The notes below the pieces were generated by a model. It did no database searches. It was not told the DNA's origin and worked only from the letters and a program-made list of their open reading frames with translations. A stretch of 6,258 nucleotides of DNA from Clostridiaceae bacterium (GTDB lineage Bacteria > Bacillota > Clostridia > DSM-8532), in the NCBI GenBank assembly GCA_012727625.1, contig JAAYGP010000157.1, forward strand, positions 1 through 6,258. Reading direction: 5' to 3'. A program made the translations under genes and the position numbers. Within the stretch, counting starts at the first letter, position 1. Every line of letters begins with the position of its first letter. Positions 1 to 5,665 of this stretch are shown piece by piece.

Positions 1-1
1 C

Positions 2-46
2 CCGGCCGATATCCCGGAATTAGATAATATGGCACGGGGTGTTTAA
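2..46 (+). CDS. Possible C-terminal tail of a transposase (partial, 5' end outside)
   Basis: Reading from base 2, a frame stays open to a TAA stop at 44-46 and gives the 14-residue tail PADIPELDNMARGV. It ends 6 bp before the first copy of the terminal repeat, where the last gene of an insertion sequence would be expected to stop. I do not recognise the tail with certainty. The acidic pattern D-I-x-x-L-D loosely resembles the end of IS21-type IstA proteins, but 14 residues cannot settle the family. A frame this short could also be open by chance, and the minus strand is open here too. Confidence 0.3.
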   Translation, partial: PADIPELDNMARGV

Positions 47-52
47 ACAAAA

Positions 53-125
53 ACCGGCGATTGAAGACCGGCGATTGGGTCAATTTTTAACCGGCGATTC
101 GGTCAAAAATAGCCCGGCGTTGACA
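53..125 (+). repeat. Four-copy repeat array at the element end, last three at 23-bp spacing
   Basis: The copies start at 53, 67, 90 and 113. The copies at 67 and 90 differ at one base in 17 (GGGTCAA versus CGGTCAA). The first is truncated after the CCGGCGATT core, and the last is shortened to CCCGGCGTTGACA. A spacing of 23 bp is about two helical turns, so the motifs would face the same side of the DNA, as expected for sites bound by a transposase multimer. That role is inferred from their position. Confidence 0.7.
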
Positions 126-274
126 CCGTAAAACACTTGTTCATCTCGTGACTGCCTGTCTTTATTCCTGTATCAGGATTTTCAATATGTATTATTACCA
201 TAAATCAGAGAAATCTCCCTTGTGGCTTTAAGGCAATAATTATATATTAATTTTCCCACAAGTCAGATAAAATT
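126..274. other. Intergenic stretch with no gene seen
   Basis: Between the element end and the terminator I find no convincing coding frame, RNA gene or promoter. Two weak inverted repeats are present: TCCTG-TAT-CAGGA at 166-178, and CTTGTGG (219-225) with CCACAAG (256-262) separated by 30 AT-rich bases. Neither is strong enough to call. This is probably the original downstream flank of the yhaM transcription unit into which the element inserted. Confidence 0.5.
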
Positions 275-320
275 AAAATAGGAAAACAGTCCTTTAATTC
301 AAGGACTATTTTCCTATTTT
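275..320 (-). terminator. Strong intrinsic terminator downstream of yhaM (probably bidirectional)
   Basis: A 20-bp stem is formed by 275-294 and 301-320 around a 6-nt loop (295-300). It starts 40 nt after the yhaM stop codon. Read as minus-strand RNA, every position pairs, with one U-G wobble; read as plus-strand RNA, the same position is a C-A mismatch. That asymmetry suggests selection for folding in the minus-strand transcript. On the minus strand the stem ends in UUUU followed by AAUUUUAU; on the plus strand a run of eight T (317-324) follows. It can therefore also stop transcription entering from the insertion sequence. Confidence 0.88.
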
Positions 321-360
321 TTTTAAAAATTATGTTTTATGGACAATCAGACACCATAGC

Positions 361-1308
361 TTATAAGTCGATTTTATATAGCCTGCGCCTGTCCAGGGAC
401 CATACCGGTTCAGAAAAGCTTCCCTTTTCAATGTTTTTCAAAATATTATCATAGTCATAGACCCGCGCATCTATCATATCAATGTAATGAAGCAATTCAG
501 CCTCAAGAAACATGGGCTTTTTAGGGCTTCCGTATTCAGGCTCATAATGGTGTCCGGCAACCATGTGCTGCAGCAGAAGAATTACTTCACTCGAGATGCC
601 TAATTCTCTTCCGGATATTTCAATATCACGAATTCCCATCAATAAATGCCCAAGAAGCTGACCTTCCTTTGAATACTCTGAAAAACCAAGCTCATCTGAT
701 TCAAGTTCACCGATTTTGGCCAAATCGTGAATCAACACACCGGCATACAAAAGTCCGATGTTTATTTCATCATAAACATCCTTCAATTTTTCGGCGACTT
801 TCAGCATTCTTACAATATGATACAAAAGCCCGCTTCTCACTGAATGATGAAGTGAACGCGCCGCAGGATAAAACAAAAGTTTATCTTCTTTATCTTTAAG
901 TAATTTCAGAACAAGTCTTCTAATATCCGTATTATCAATTTTGGAGGCGTAAGAATATACTTCCCTGAGCATTACTTCAGGCGGCAAGGGTGCAGATGGC
1001 ACAAATTCCGCTATTCTATTCTGGATGCTTTGTTCTGCAAGCTGTATTTTTATTATATTAAGCTGCAGCGTTTCCTTCCAGCTGTCCACCTTAGCGTATA
1101 TTTTATACAGTTTATTGAGATTAAGCGAGTTGTAAAGCGTTTCATTCACATCCCATATTTTACCGCTGATTTCTCCTGTTGAATCAATGAAAATCAGAGC
1201 AATGTACTGCTTTTTGTTTGATGCCTCTTTCAGCTCTTTATTACGTAAAATATATATTCCGTAAACCGACTCGCCTTGTTTCAGATTTTTAATTTGAGTT
1301 AATTGCAT
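361..1308 (-). CDS. yhaM: YhaM-like 3'-5' exoribonuclease (OB-fold plus HD domain)
   Basis: This encodes a 315-residue cytoplasmic protein of the YhaM family, metal-dependent enzymes that degrade RNA (and single-stranded DNA in some members) from the 3' end. Bacillus subtilis YhaM is almost the same length. Residues 1 to about 95 form an OB-fold nucleic-acid-binding domain with the family-like pattern ...LIFIDSTGEISGKIWD. The HD domain follows: HH at 154-155, H164, the HD pair H194-D195 in LIHDLAKIGE, H221 (GHLL), H248, HH at 253-254 and D277/D280 in LHYIDMIDA. The family-typical GSPKKP follows the last histidines. The open frame extends four codons further to a TTG at 1320, but GGAGG at 1318-1314 lies 5 nt before the ATG at 1308, so the ATG is taken as the start. 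The gene begins 18 nt after the HD-GYP stop and is probably its operon partner; a terminator follows. Confidence 0.93.
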   Translation of the reverse strand: MQLTQIKNLKQGESVYGIYILRNKELKEASNKKQYIALIFIDSTGEISGKIWDVNETLYNSLNLNKLYKIYAKVDSWKETLQLNIIKIQLAEQSIQNRIAEFVPSAPLPPEVMLREVYSYASKIDNTDIRRLVLKLLKDKEDKLLFYPAARSLHHSVRSGLLYHIVRMLKVAEKLKDVYDEINIGLLYAGVLIHDLAKIGELESDELGFSEYSKEGQLLGHLLMGIRDIEISGRELGISSEVILLLQHMVAGHHYEPEYGSPKKPMFLEAELLHYIDMIDARVYDYDNILKNIEKGSFSEPVWSLDRRRLYKIDL

Positions 1309-1318
1309 ATTCCCCTCC
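1309..1318 (-). promoter_or_regulatory. Ribosome binding site that fixes the yhaM start
   Basis: Minus-strand GGAGGGG (1318-1312) precedes ATG (1308) with 5 nt between GGAGG and the codon. It overlaps the TTG-GAG-GGG codons of the longer open frame, so the TTG at 1320 would start inside its own Shine-Dalgarno and is rejected. Confidence 0.85.
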
Positions 1319-1326
1319 AAACAAAT

Positions 1327-2391
1327 TCAGATATCCCAAATATCTACAATACTATACTGCTGCTTTTCGGTTAAATCCACCTCTTTGTACTTTGGGAGCT
1401 TTTTCCCCGTTTCATCCATTACCACCCTTACAGTGGGCCGGGTGGGAAAATATTTGTTATATCTCGATACAATCCCTTTTTCTCCGGTGTTAAGAATAAC
1501 AGCGGTTCCAACAGGGTAATAGGCGACATAGCGAATAAAAACATCCACCACATTCTTGTCAAAATGGTGGTTGCTAAGAGAAGTAATGTAGTTTATAACT
1601 TCATAGGGCATAAGTTTTTTTCTGTAGATCCTTTCCGAGGTTAATGCAACATACACATCAGAAACAGCAACAATTCTTGCATATTTATGAATATTGTTGC
1701 CTTTCAGCTGATAGGGATAACCACTGCCGTCCATACGCTCATGATGCCCAAGAGCTATATATGATGCCATCATGCTGATTCCATTGGTGTTTCTCAGAAT
1801 TTCATATCCGTAATATGTATGTCTTTTTACTTCCTCAAACTCGTCTGAGCTTAGATGCAGTGGTTTATTAAGAATCTCCTGGGGGACCATCACCTTACCG
1901 ATATCATGCAGGATTGCTCCCACACCGAGCTCTCTGAGCTTTTCCCCTGTTAATCCCATACCAATTCCTATTATTAACGAATAAATGCAGACATTAACGC
2001 TGTGTGAAAAAGTGTAGTCATCAACTGAACGAATATCAGAAAGACTTGCTATTATGTCTCCGTTGGCAAGTATGTTGGATATAATTCTGTCCACAATTTC
2101 CATTATCTGTTTGCCGTCTATGCTATTTTTTATGGACGGCTTGCTCATCATTACCTTTACCATGCTTTTGGCTTCGATAACAATATCCTCACGTACAACC
2201 TCAGGTATGCTAATATCCTTTGAAATTTCATCCTCTATGTATACTTCACTTATTCCATTGGCCTGAAGTTTTCTGATGTATTCTTCTGTAAGCTCCATTC
2301 CGGAAGCGAGCAACACTTTCCCTTCAAGGGTTATTATTGTCTTTTTAAGTATTGTCCCGGGCTGGATTTTATCCAAGTTAACCCTCCGCAC
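1327..2391 (-). CDS. HD-GYP domain cyclic-di-GMP phosphodiesterase
   Basis: This encodes a 354-residue soluble protein. HD-GYP enzymes hydrolyse cyclic di-GMP to pGpG and/or GMP using a metal centre. Residues 1-55 form an N-terminal module of the kind common before HD-GYP domains (MRRVNLDKIQPGTIL). The catalytic domain spans about 120-290: H130 (FSHSVNV), H162-D163 with GK at 165-166 (LHDIGK), H191, then the signature HHERMDGSGYP at 216-226 and D245. The full HD and GYP motifs predict activity. One departure is the usual DxxDALTSxRPYR stretch, which reads DVYVALTSERIYR, with valine at 248 for aspartate and isoleucine for proline. A C-terminal tail of about 60 residues (YPVGTAVILNTGEKG...) resembles that of other clostridial HD-GYP proteins. 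The GTG start at 2391 is preferred because its N-terminus matches the family; GGGAGG lies 9 nt upstream. A TTG at 2376 behind GGAGGG is the alternative. It is probably transcribed with yhaM. Confidence 0.92.
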   Translation of the reverse strand: MRRVNLDKIQPGTILKKTIITLEGKVLLASGMELTEEYIRKLQANGISEVYIEDEISKDISIPEVVREDIVIEAKSMVKVMMSKPSIKNSIDGKQIMEIVDRIISNILANGDIIASLSDIRSVDDYTFSHSVNVCIYSLIIGIGMGLTGEKLRELGVGAILHDIGKVMVPQEILNKPLHLSSDEFEEVKRHTYYGYEILRNTNGISMMASYIALGHHERMDGSGYPYQLKGNNIHKYARIVAVSDVYVALTSERIYRKKLMPYEVINYITSLSNHHFDKNVVDVFIRYVAYYPVGTAVILNTGEKGIVSRYNKYFPTRPTVRVVMDETGKKLPKYKEVDLTEKQQYSIVDIWDI

Positions 2392-2406
2392 CTACAGTTG
2401 CCTCCC
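2392..2406 (-). promoter_or_regulatory. Ribosome binding site of the HD-GYP gene (two candidates)
   Basis: Minus-strand GGGAGG at 2406-2401 lies 9 nt before the GTG at 2391. A second Shine-Dalgarno, GGAGGG at 2387-2382, lies 5 nt before a TTG at 2376-2374. The GTG is favoured by the family-like N-terminus MRRVNLDKI. If the TTG is used, the protein loses five residues. Confidence 0.6.
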
Positions 2407-2509
2407 AACAAAGAACAAATAAAAAAATAAACATCCTAAATTTATGGCTCTCTTTCTTTATCGGCTTTCTGATTATATGATAGTTAGACATACTTTTTTC
2501 GACATCATT
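2392..2509 (-). other. Leader (5' untranslated region) of the HD-GYP transcript
   Basis: About 118 nt separate the predicted transcription start from the GTG. I looked for a cyclic-di-GMP riboswitch and did not find its conserved segments; no strong hairpin is visible either. The leader contains TATAAT (minus strand, 2477-2472), with no good -35 at 17 nt, and GCCGATAA (2465-2458), which resembles the -10 of flagellar sigma-28/SigD promoters. Secondary promoters are possible but unproven. Confidence 0.4.
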
Positions 2510-2510
2510 C

Positions 2511-2525
2511 ATGCTATTTTAGCAT
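2511..2525. promoter_or_regulatory. Perfect palindrome overlapping the -10, candidate operator
   Basis: ATGCTA-TTT-TAGCAT is a perfect 6-bp inverted repeat with a 3-bp spacer. It covers the whole -10 hexamer and reaches to just before the predicted transcription start. A dimeric regulator bound here would block RNA polymerase. I do not recognise the sequence as the site of a known regulator, and palindromes of this size also arise by chance in AT-rich DNA. Confidence 0.45.
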
Positions 2526-2544
2526 ATTGATATTTTCTTGTCAA
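2516..2544 (-). promoter_or_regulatory. Vegetative (sigma-A type) promoter of the HD-GYP/yhaM operon
   Basis: On the minus strand, TTGACA (2544-2539) is followed after exactly 17 nt by TAAAAT (2521-2516). This is a perfect -35 and a five-of-six -10 at optimal spacing. The predicted transcript starts near 2509, about 118 nt before the GTG start. The promoter lies between the cyclase stop and the HD-GYP start, so phosphodiesterase and exoribonuclease can be expressed independently of the cyclase. Confidence 0.8.
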
Positions 2545-2582
2545 AATTTGTACTCTATGCATAATAATTATAACATTTTTAT

Positions 2583-3701
2583 TTAGTCCAATCCATATAC
2601 TGCCACCCTGTTTTTCCCCTCGACCTTGGCAATATATAATGCTTTATCCGCTTTTTGAATGAAACTGACCACATCATCATCATGCAATAATTCTGCCAGG
2701 CCTATGCTGCAGGTTATTTTTGTTTCGTCCGGATAAATATGTTTTTCAACTTCACTCCGGATTCTGTTTACCAACTCCATGGCGCTATGCACATCTGTAT
2801 TGGGCAGAAGCAGCATAAACTCTTCGCCTCCCCAGCGGGCAAAAACATCACTATGTCTGATTTTCTGCTTTATTAATGCAGCGGAATCCGTGATTATATT
2901 ATCCCCCACAAGATGTCCATACGTATCGTTAACATTTTTAAAATTGTCAAAATCAAAAATGGCGACTGTGAGCGGAAGTGAATAACGTTTTGAGTATTCC
3001 ACCCATTTTTTCAATTCCTGGTCCATCTTTAACCTGTTGTACACGCCCGACAACGGATCGGTCTCGGAAAGCCTGATTAACTCTTTTCTGTTTATATACT
3101 GAATTCTCTCATTTATATTGTTTCGCAATGATATATACAAGCTTGCAATAAAAAGAATAAGGAGATAAATAGATCCTGCCACAAAATCAGAACGTTCTTC
3201 GTTTGCATTATTCAGGAAAGACACTATAAAGAAACCTGTAATAAGCATCATGGAAACTGCAGCGGTATTAACCCATTTGTTCGGGACCATGAAAAAAGCT
3301 ACTACGATAGCTATTGCGCCAAATGCCTGTATTAGAAAGTCAGGAGATTCGTATATATAGTAAACGAAAAGGAATAAAACCACCGCAAGCGCTTCACATA
3401 AAGTTATCCATATTATGATACTTTGATGATTTTTGATTTTCTTAATAATAAAAGCAAAAATCAGAACTATTATAATAAAAACAGACCGGCCCGCAATTAT
3501 ATAGTTAATGGTAGTTTTACTGGCATTAATAAAATAATCAGGAATTATGAATAATGAATTAAGTATACCCAAAATTATTGATATTACTCTCAAATGATTT
3601 ACAGAGCCCAGTATATACCAATTTATAAATTCATTTTCGGTATCTTTGTCCGTAAATTCCCCAAAAAAGCTTATTTTACTGTCGCTTACCAATGAATTCA
3701 T
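2583..3701 (-). CDS. Membrane-bound GGDEF diguanylate cyclase
   Basis: This encodes a 372-residue protein that should make cyclic di-GMP from two GTP at the inner face of the membrane. About six hydrophobic helices lie at roughly 38-57, 67-86, 94-116, 122-139, 145-164 and 174-192. I recognise no named sensor domain in them. A short linker leads to a GGDEF domain at about 211-372. It has TDPLSGVYNR at 214-223, the substrate/metal segment FDFDNFKNVNDTYGH (249-263), the active-site loop GGEEF at 291-295, and RHSD at 282-285 exactly five residues before it. The last is the RxxD I-site for product inhibition, so the enzyme should be active and feedback-controlled. The open frame extends seven codons to a TTG at 3722, which has no Shine-Dalgarno; GAGG at 3710-3707 precedes the ATG at 3701. 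It lies 69 nt after the phosphohexomutase and may be read from the same transcript. No clear terminator follows. Confidence 0.92.
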   Translation of the reverse strand: MNSLVSDSKISFFGEFTDKDTENEFINWYILGSVNHLRVISIILGILNSLFIIPDYFINASKTTINYIIAGRSVFIIIVLIFAFIIKKIKNHQSIIIWITLCEALAVVLFLFVYYIYESPDFLIQAFGAIAIVVAFFMVPNKWVNTAAVSMMLITGFFIVSFLNNANEERSDFVAGSIYLLILFIASLYISLRNNINERIQYINRKELIRLSETDPLSGVYNRLKMDQELKKWVEYSKRYSLPLTVAIFDFDNFKNVNDTYGHLVGDNIITDSAALIKQKIRHSDVFARWGGEEFMLLLPNTDVHSAMELVNRIRSEVEKHIYPDETKITCSIGLAELLHDDDVVSFIQKADKALYIAKVEGKNRVAVYGLD

Positions 3702-3770
3702 TATAACCTCACAGTATTCCAAAATTTAAGCAGTCATATGGCTGTTAAACAGTAATCCCTGTTTTTTAAA
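3702..3770 (-). other. Gap between phosphohexomutase and cyclase, with two small inverted repeats
   Basis: These 69 nt carry AAACAG (3747-3752) paired with CTGTTT (3759-3764) around a 6-nt loop, and an imperfect 14-bp palindrome CAGTCATATGGCTG at 3731-3744. The minus-strand transcript has no T-run after the first hairpin, so I do not call a terminator. No good promoter is visible, so the cyclase is probably read through from upstream. Confidence 0.4.
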
Positions 3771-5501
3771 TCAGCTCAGTAAAGGCCTGATTTTTGAAAG
3801 AACTTGTTTTTTAAGATTGTTTAATGCTTCTTCGGACATTACCGGTGAAGCGCCGGATACTCCATAATATATTTTAATCTTTGGTTCAGTGCCGGATGGC
3901 CTGATACAGAACCAAAAGCCTTCTTTTGTTTCATAATAGAGCACATTTGATTTTGGCAGTTCCATTGGTTCCGCTGTACCATTTTCAATATCAATTCTAA
4001 TCTTTTTTTCATAATCCCTGATGGCTTTTACAGCAATATTCCCAAACATGGAGGGTTGTTCATCCCTGAGTCTATTCATGGCATTTTGGATTTTTTCAAC
4101 GCCTTCCCTGCCATCCAGGGTAAAGGAATCCAATCCTTCCTTTTCGTATCCGTATTTATCATACAACTCCATTATACCATCGTATAACGTCAGGTTACGG
4201 GATTTATACCAGGCATACATTTCCGCAATCAGCATTGAGGCAACCACCGCATCCTTGTCTCTTACAAATGTTCCGGCAAGATATCCGTAGCTTTCCTCAA
4301 AACCAAATATAAACTTTTCATTGCCCTGTTCATCCCTGTGCAAAATCTGTTCGCCTATAAACTTAAATCCTGTTAAAACCTCCACAAGCTTTACATTATA
4401 GAAATCTGCGATTTTCCGGGCCAGCTCGGTGGTTACTATGGTTTTTACCACAAAGCCGTTCGGGGGTAATTTACCCTGCCGTTTCAATCCCTGAAGTATA
4501 TATTCCATCAACAGGCAACCGGTCTGGTTACCGGTAAGGGTTACATATTCACCATTCCTGTTTTTTACAACAACACCAACTCTGTCACAATCCGGATCTG
4601 TTCCGATGATTAAGTCCACATCCATATCCTTTGCCATGGAAATAGCAAGCACAAAAGCAGCCTTCTCCTCCGGATTCGGATATTTAACGGTCGAAAAATC
4701 AGGATCCGGAAGTTCCTGCTCCGGAACGACATAAATATTATTAAAACCGGTTTCCTTCAATATCCGTCTCACAGGAATGTTACCCGCCCCGTGTATTGGC
4801 GTATAAATAATACGGCACTTATCAAGTACTTCCTGATCGATCTTTAAAACTGATAATGTCTTTAATGATTCAATGTACTCATCATCAATCTCCTGTCCAA
4901 TCATTTCAATAAGCCCTGCTTCCTTTGCCGCATTAAAATCCATAACTTTAATGGAAGTAATATCCCTGATTTTATTAACTTCCTCCATAACAACCTCAGA
5001 TAAGCTTAAGGGCAGCTGGCCGCCATCCTTCCCATAGACTTTATATCCGTTGTATTCTTTTGGGTTATGGCTTGCGGTAATAACGACACCCGCGCTGCAA
5101 TTAAGGTGCCGGACAACAAAAGACAGCTCGGGAGTGGGCCTTAGTCCATCAAACAAATATGATTTAATACCGTTCCGGGCAAACACCCTGGCACTCTCCA
5201 CGGCAAACTCCGCTGATCTATGCCTGGAATCATAAGCGATTGCAATCGACGGGGAAGAAATATTCCGCTTCAGAATAAAATTTGATAATCCCTGGGAAGC
5301 TTTCCTTACAACGTACTTGTTCATGCGATTGGTGCCTGCACCTATGATGCCTCTGAGTCCTCCTGTGCCAAACTCCAGCTCTCTGTAAAATCGTTCTTCA
5401 ATCTCCTTTTCATCGTTCTTTATTGCCATAAGCTCCAATCGGGTTTCTTCATCAAAATAAGGATTTTCGACCCAAATATTATACTTTTCCAGGTAATTCA
5501 T
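3771..5501 (-). CDS. pgcA: Alpha-D-phosphohexomutase (phosphoglucomutase/phosphomannomutase, PgcA-like)
   Basis: This encodes a 576-residue cytoplasmic enzyme interconverting hexose 1- and 6-phosphates, chiefly glucose. It links glycolysis and storage sugars to UDP-glucose and surface polysaccharide synthesis. The length matches the PgcA-type enzyme of Bacillus (about 580). All four active-site segments are intact: the phosphoserine loop TASHNP (142-147, S144), the magnesium loop DPDCD (302-306), the sugar-specificity loop GFEESYGY (400-407) and the phosphate-binding loop RPSGTEPK (534-541). The N-terminal GTGGLRG (45-51) and GAGTNRMN are also typical of this subgroup. The ATG at 5501 is preceded by AGGAG (5513-5509) at 7 nt. 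It lies downstream of ymdB on the same strand across a 164-nt gap. Whether mannose phosphates are also used cannot be told from sequence alone. Confidence 0.95.
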   Translation of the reverse strand: MNYLEKYNIWVENPYFDEETRLELMAIKNDEKEIEERFYRELEFGTGGLRGIIGAGTNRMNKYVVRKASQGLSNFILKRNISSPSIAIAYDSRHRSAEFAVESARVFARNGIKSYLFDGLRPTPELSFVVRHLNCSAGVVITASHNPKEYNGYKVYGKDGGQLPLSLSEVVMEEVNKIRDITSIKVMDFNAAKEAGLIEMIGQEIDDEYIESLKTLSVLKIDQEVLDKCRIIYTPIHGAGNIPVRRILKETGFNNIYVVPEQELPDPDFSTVKYPNPEEKAAFVLAISMAKDMDVDLIIGTDPDCDRVGVVVKNRNGEYVTLTGNQTGCLLMEYILQGLKRQGKLPPNGFVVKTIVTTELARKIADFYNVKLVEVLTGFKFIGEQILHRDEQGNEKFIFGFEESYGYLAGTFVRDKDAVVASMLIAEMYAWYKSRNLTLYDGIMELYDKYGYEKEGLDSFTLDGREGVEKIQNAMNRLRDEQPSMFGNIAVKAIRDYEKKIRIDIENGTAEPMELPKSNVLYYETKEGFWFCIRPSGTEPKIKIYYGVSGASPVMSEEALNNLKKQVLSKIRPLLS

Positions 5502-5665
5502 AAAAACTCTCCTGTAATTTTTATTGCTTAAAATTTTATAATTTATTAAACTTCTTTTATTTTAATATGGTCATTTGCATACCAATAATATTCAAATTCT
5601 ATTCTGTTTATGATTAAAGCTAAATCGTACCGGAAATTAAACGGAAACAAACGGTTCATTCACGG
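5502..5665 (-). other. AT-rich gap upstream of the phosphohexomutase, promoter likely but not assigned
   Basis: The 164 nt between ymdB and the phosphohexomutase have no clear hairpin terminator. Several AT-rich hexamers resemble -10 boxes on the minus strand, for example TATAAA and TAAAAT, but none has a convincing -35 at 16-18 nt; TTGAAT exists but at the wrong distance. The Shine-Dalgarno AGGAG sits at 5513-5509. The end nearest ymdB carries a phased CGG repeat, listed separately. I cannot say whether the two genes share one transcript. Confidence 0.4.

Larger units (their letters stand above)
1..125 (+). mobile_element. Terminal end of an insertion sequence (partial; IS21-like suspected)
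   Basis: These bases look like one end of an insertion sequence whose body lies left of the window. The motif ACCGGCGATT occurs at 53-62, 67-76 and 90-99. The longer form ACCGGCGATT(G/C)GGTCAA is at 67-83 and 90-106, and a degenerate copy (CCCGGCGTTGACA) sits at the very edge, 113-125. The last three copies start exactly 23 bp apart (67, 90, 113). The proposed outer end reads TGTCAACGCC on the minus strand, so the element would finish in ...CA. Several transposase-binding repeats at an end and TG...CA termini are known for the IS21 family, but other families cannot be excluded. The stretch looks more GC-rich than the following 235 bp, which fits foreign origin. The target duplication cannot be checked because the other end is missing. 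Confidence 0.6.

Noticed and set aside
53..106. The repeated ACCGGCGATT units as a CRISPR array
   Set aside because: The units are about 10-17 bp with short, irregular, non-unique gaps, unlike 28-37 bp repeats with unique spacers; an insertion-sequence end explains them better.
166..178. TCCTG-TAT-CAGGA hairpin followed by TTTT
   Set aside because: Only five base pairs with a 3-nt loop; too weak for a terminator, and the strong one at 275-320 already serves the operon.
219..262. Inverted repeat CTTGTGG/CCACAAG
   Set aside because: Seven-base arms separated by 30 AT-rich bases; likely chance in this composition.
669..899. Plus-strand open frame of 76 codons inside yhaM
   Set aside because: It is antisense to a well-matched YhaM HD domain, has no family resemblance and no convincing ribosome binding site.
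2054..2266. Plus-strand open frame of 70 hydrophobic codons inside the HD-GYP gene
   Set aside because: It is the antisense shadow of the HD-GYP N-terminal half; the hydrophobicity comes from reading the complement of charged codons.
2392..2509. Cyclic-di-GMP (GEMM) riboswitch in the HD-GYP leader
   Set aside because: The conserved GEMM segments and paired helices are absent; the leader is AT- and purine-rich without a strong fold.
4021..4290. Plus-strand open frame of 89 codons inside the phosphohexomutase
   Set aside because: It lies opposite a conserved enzyme whose active-site motifs are intact and shows no independent signal.
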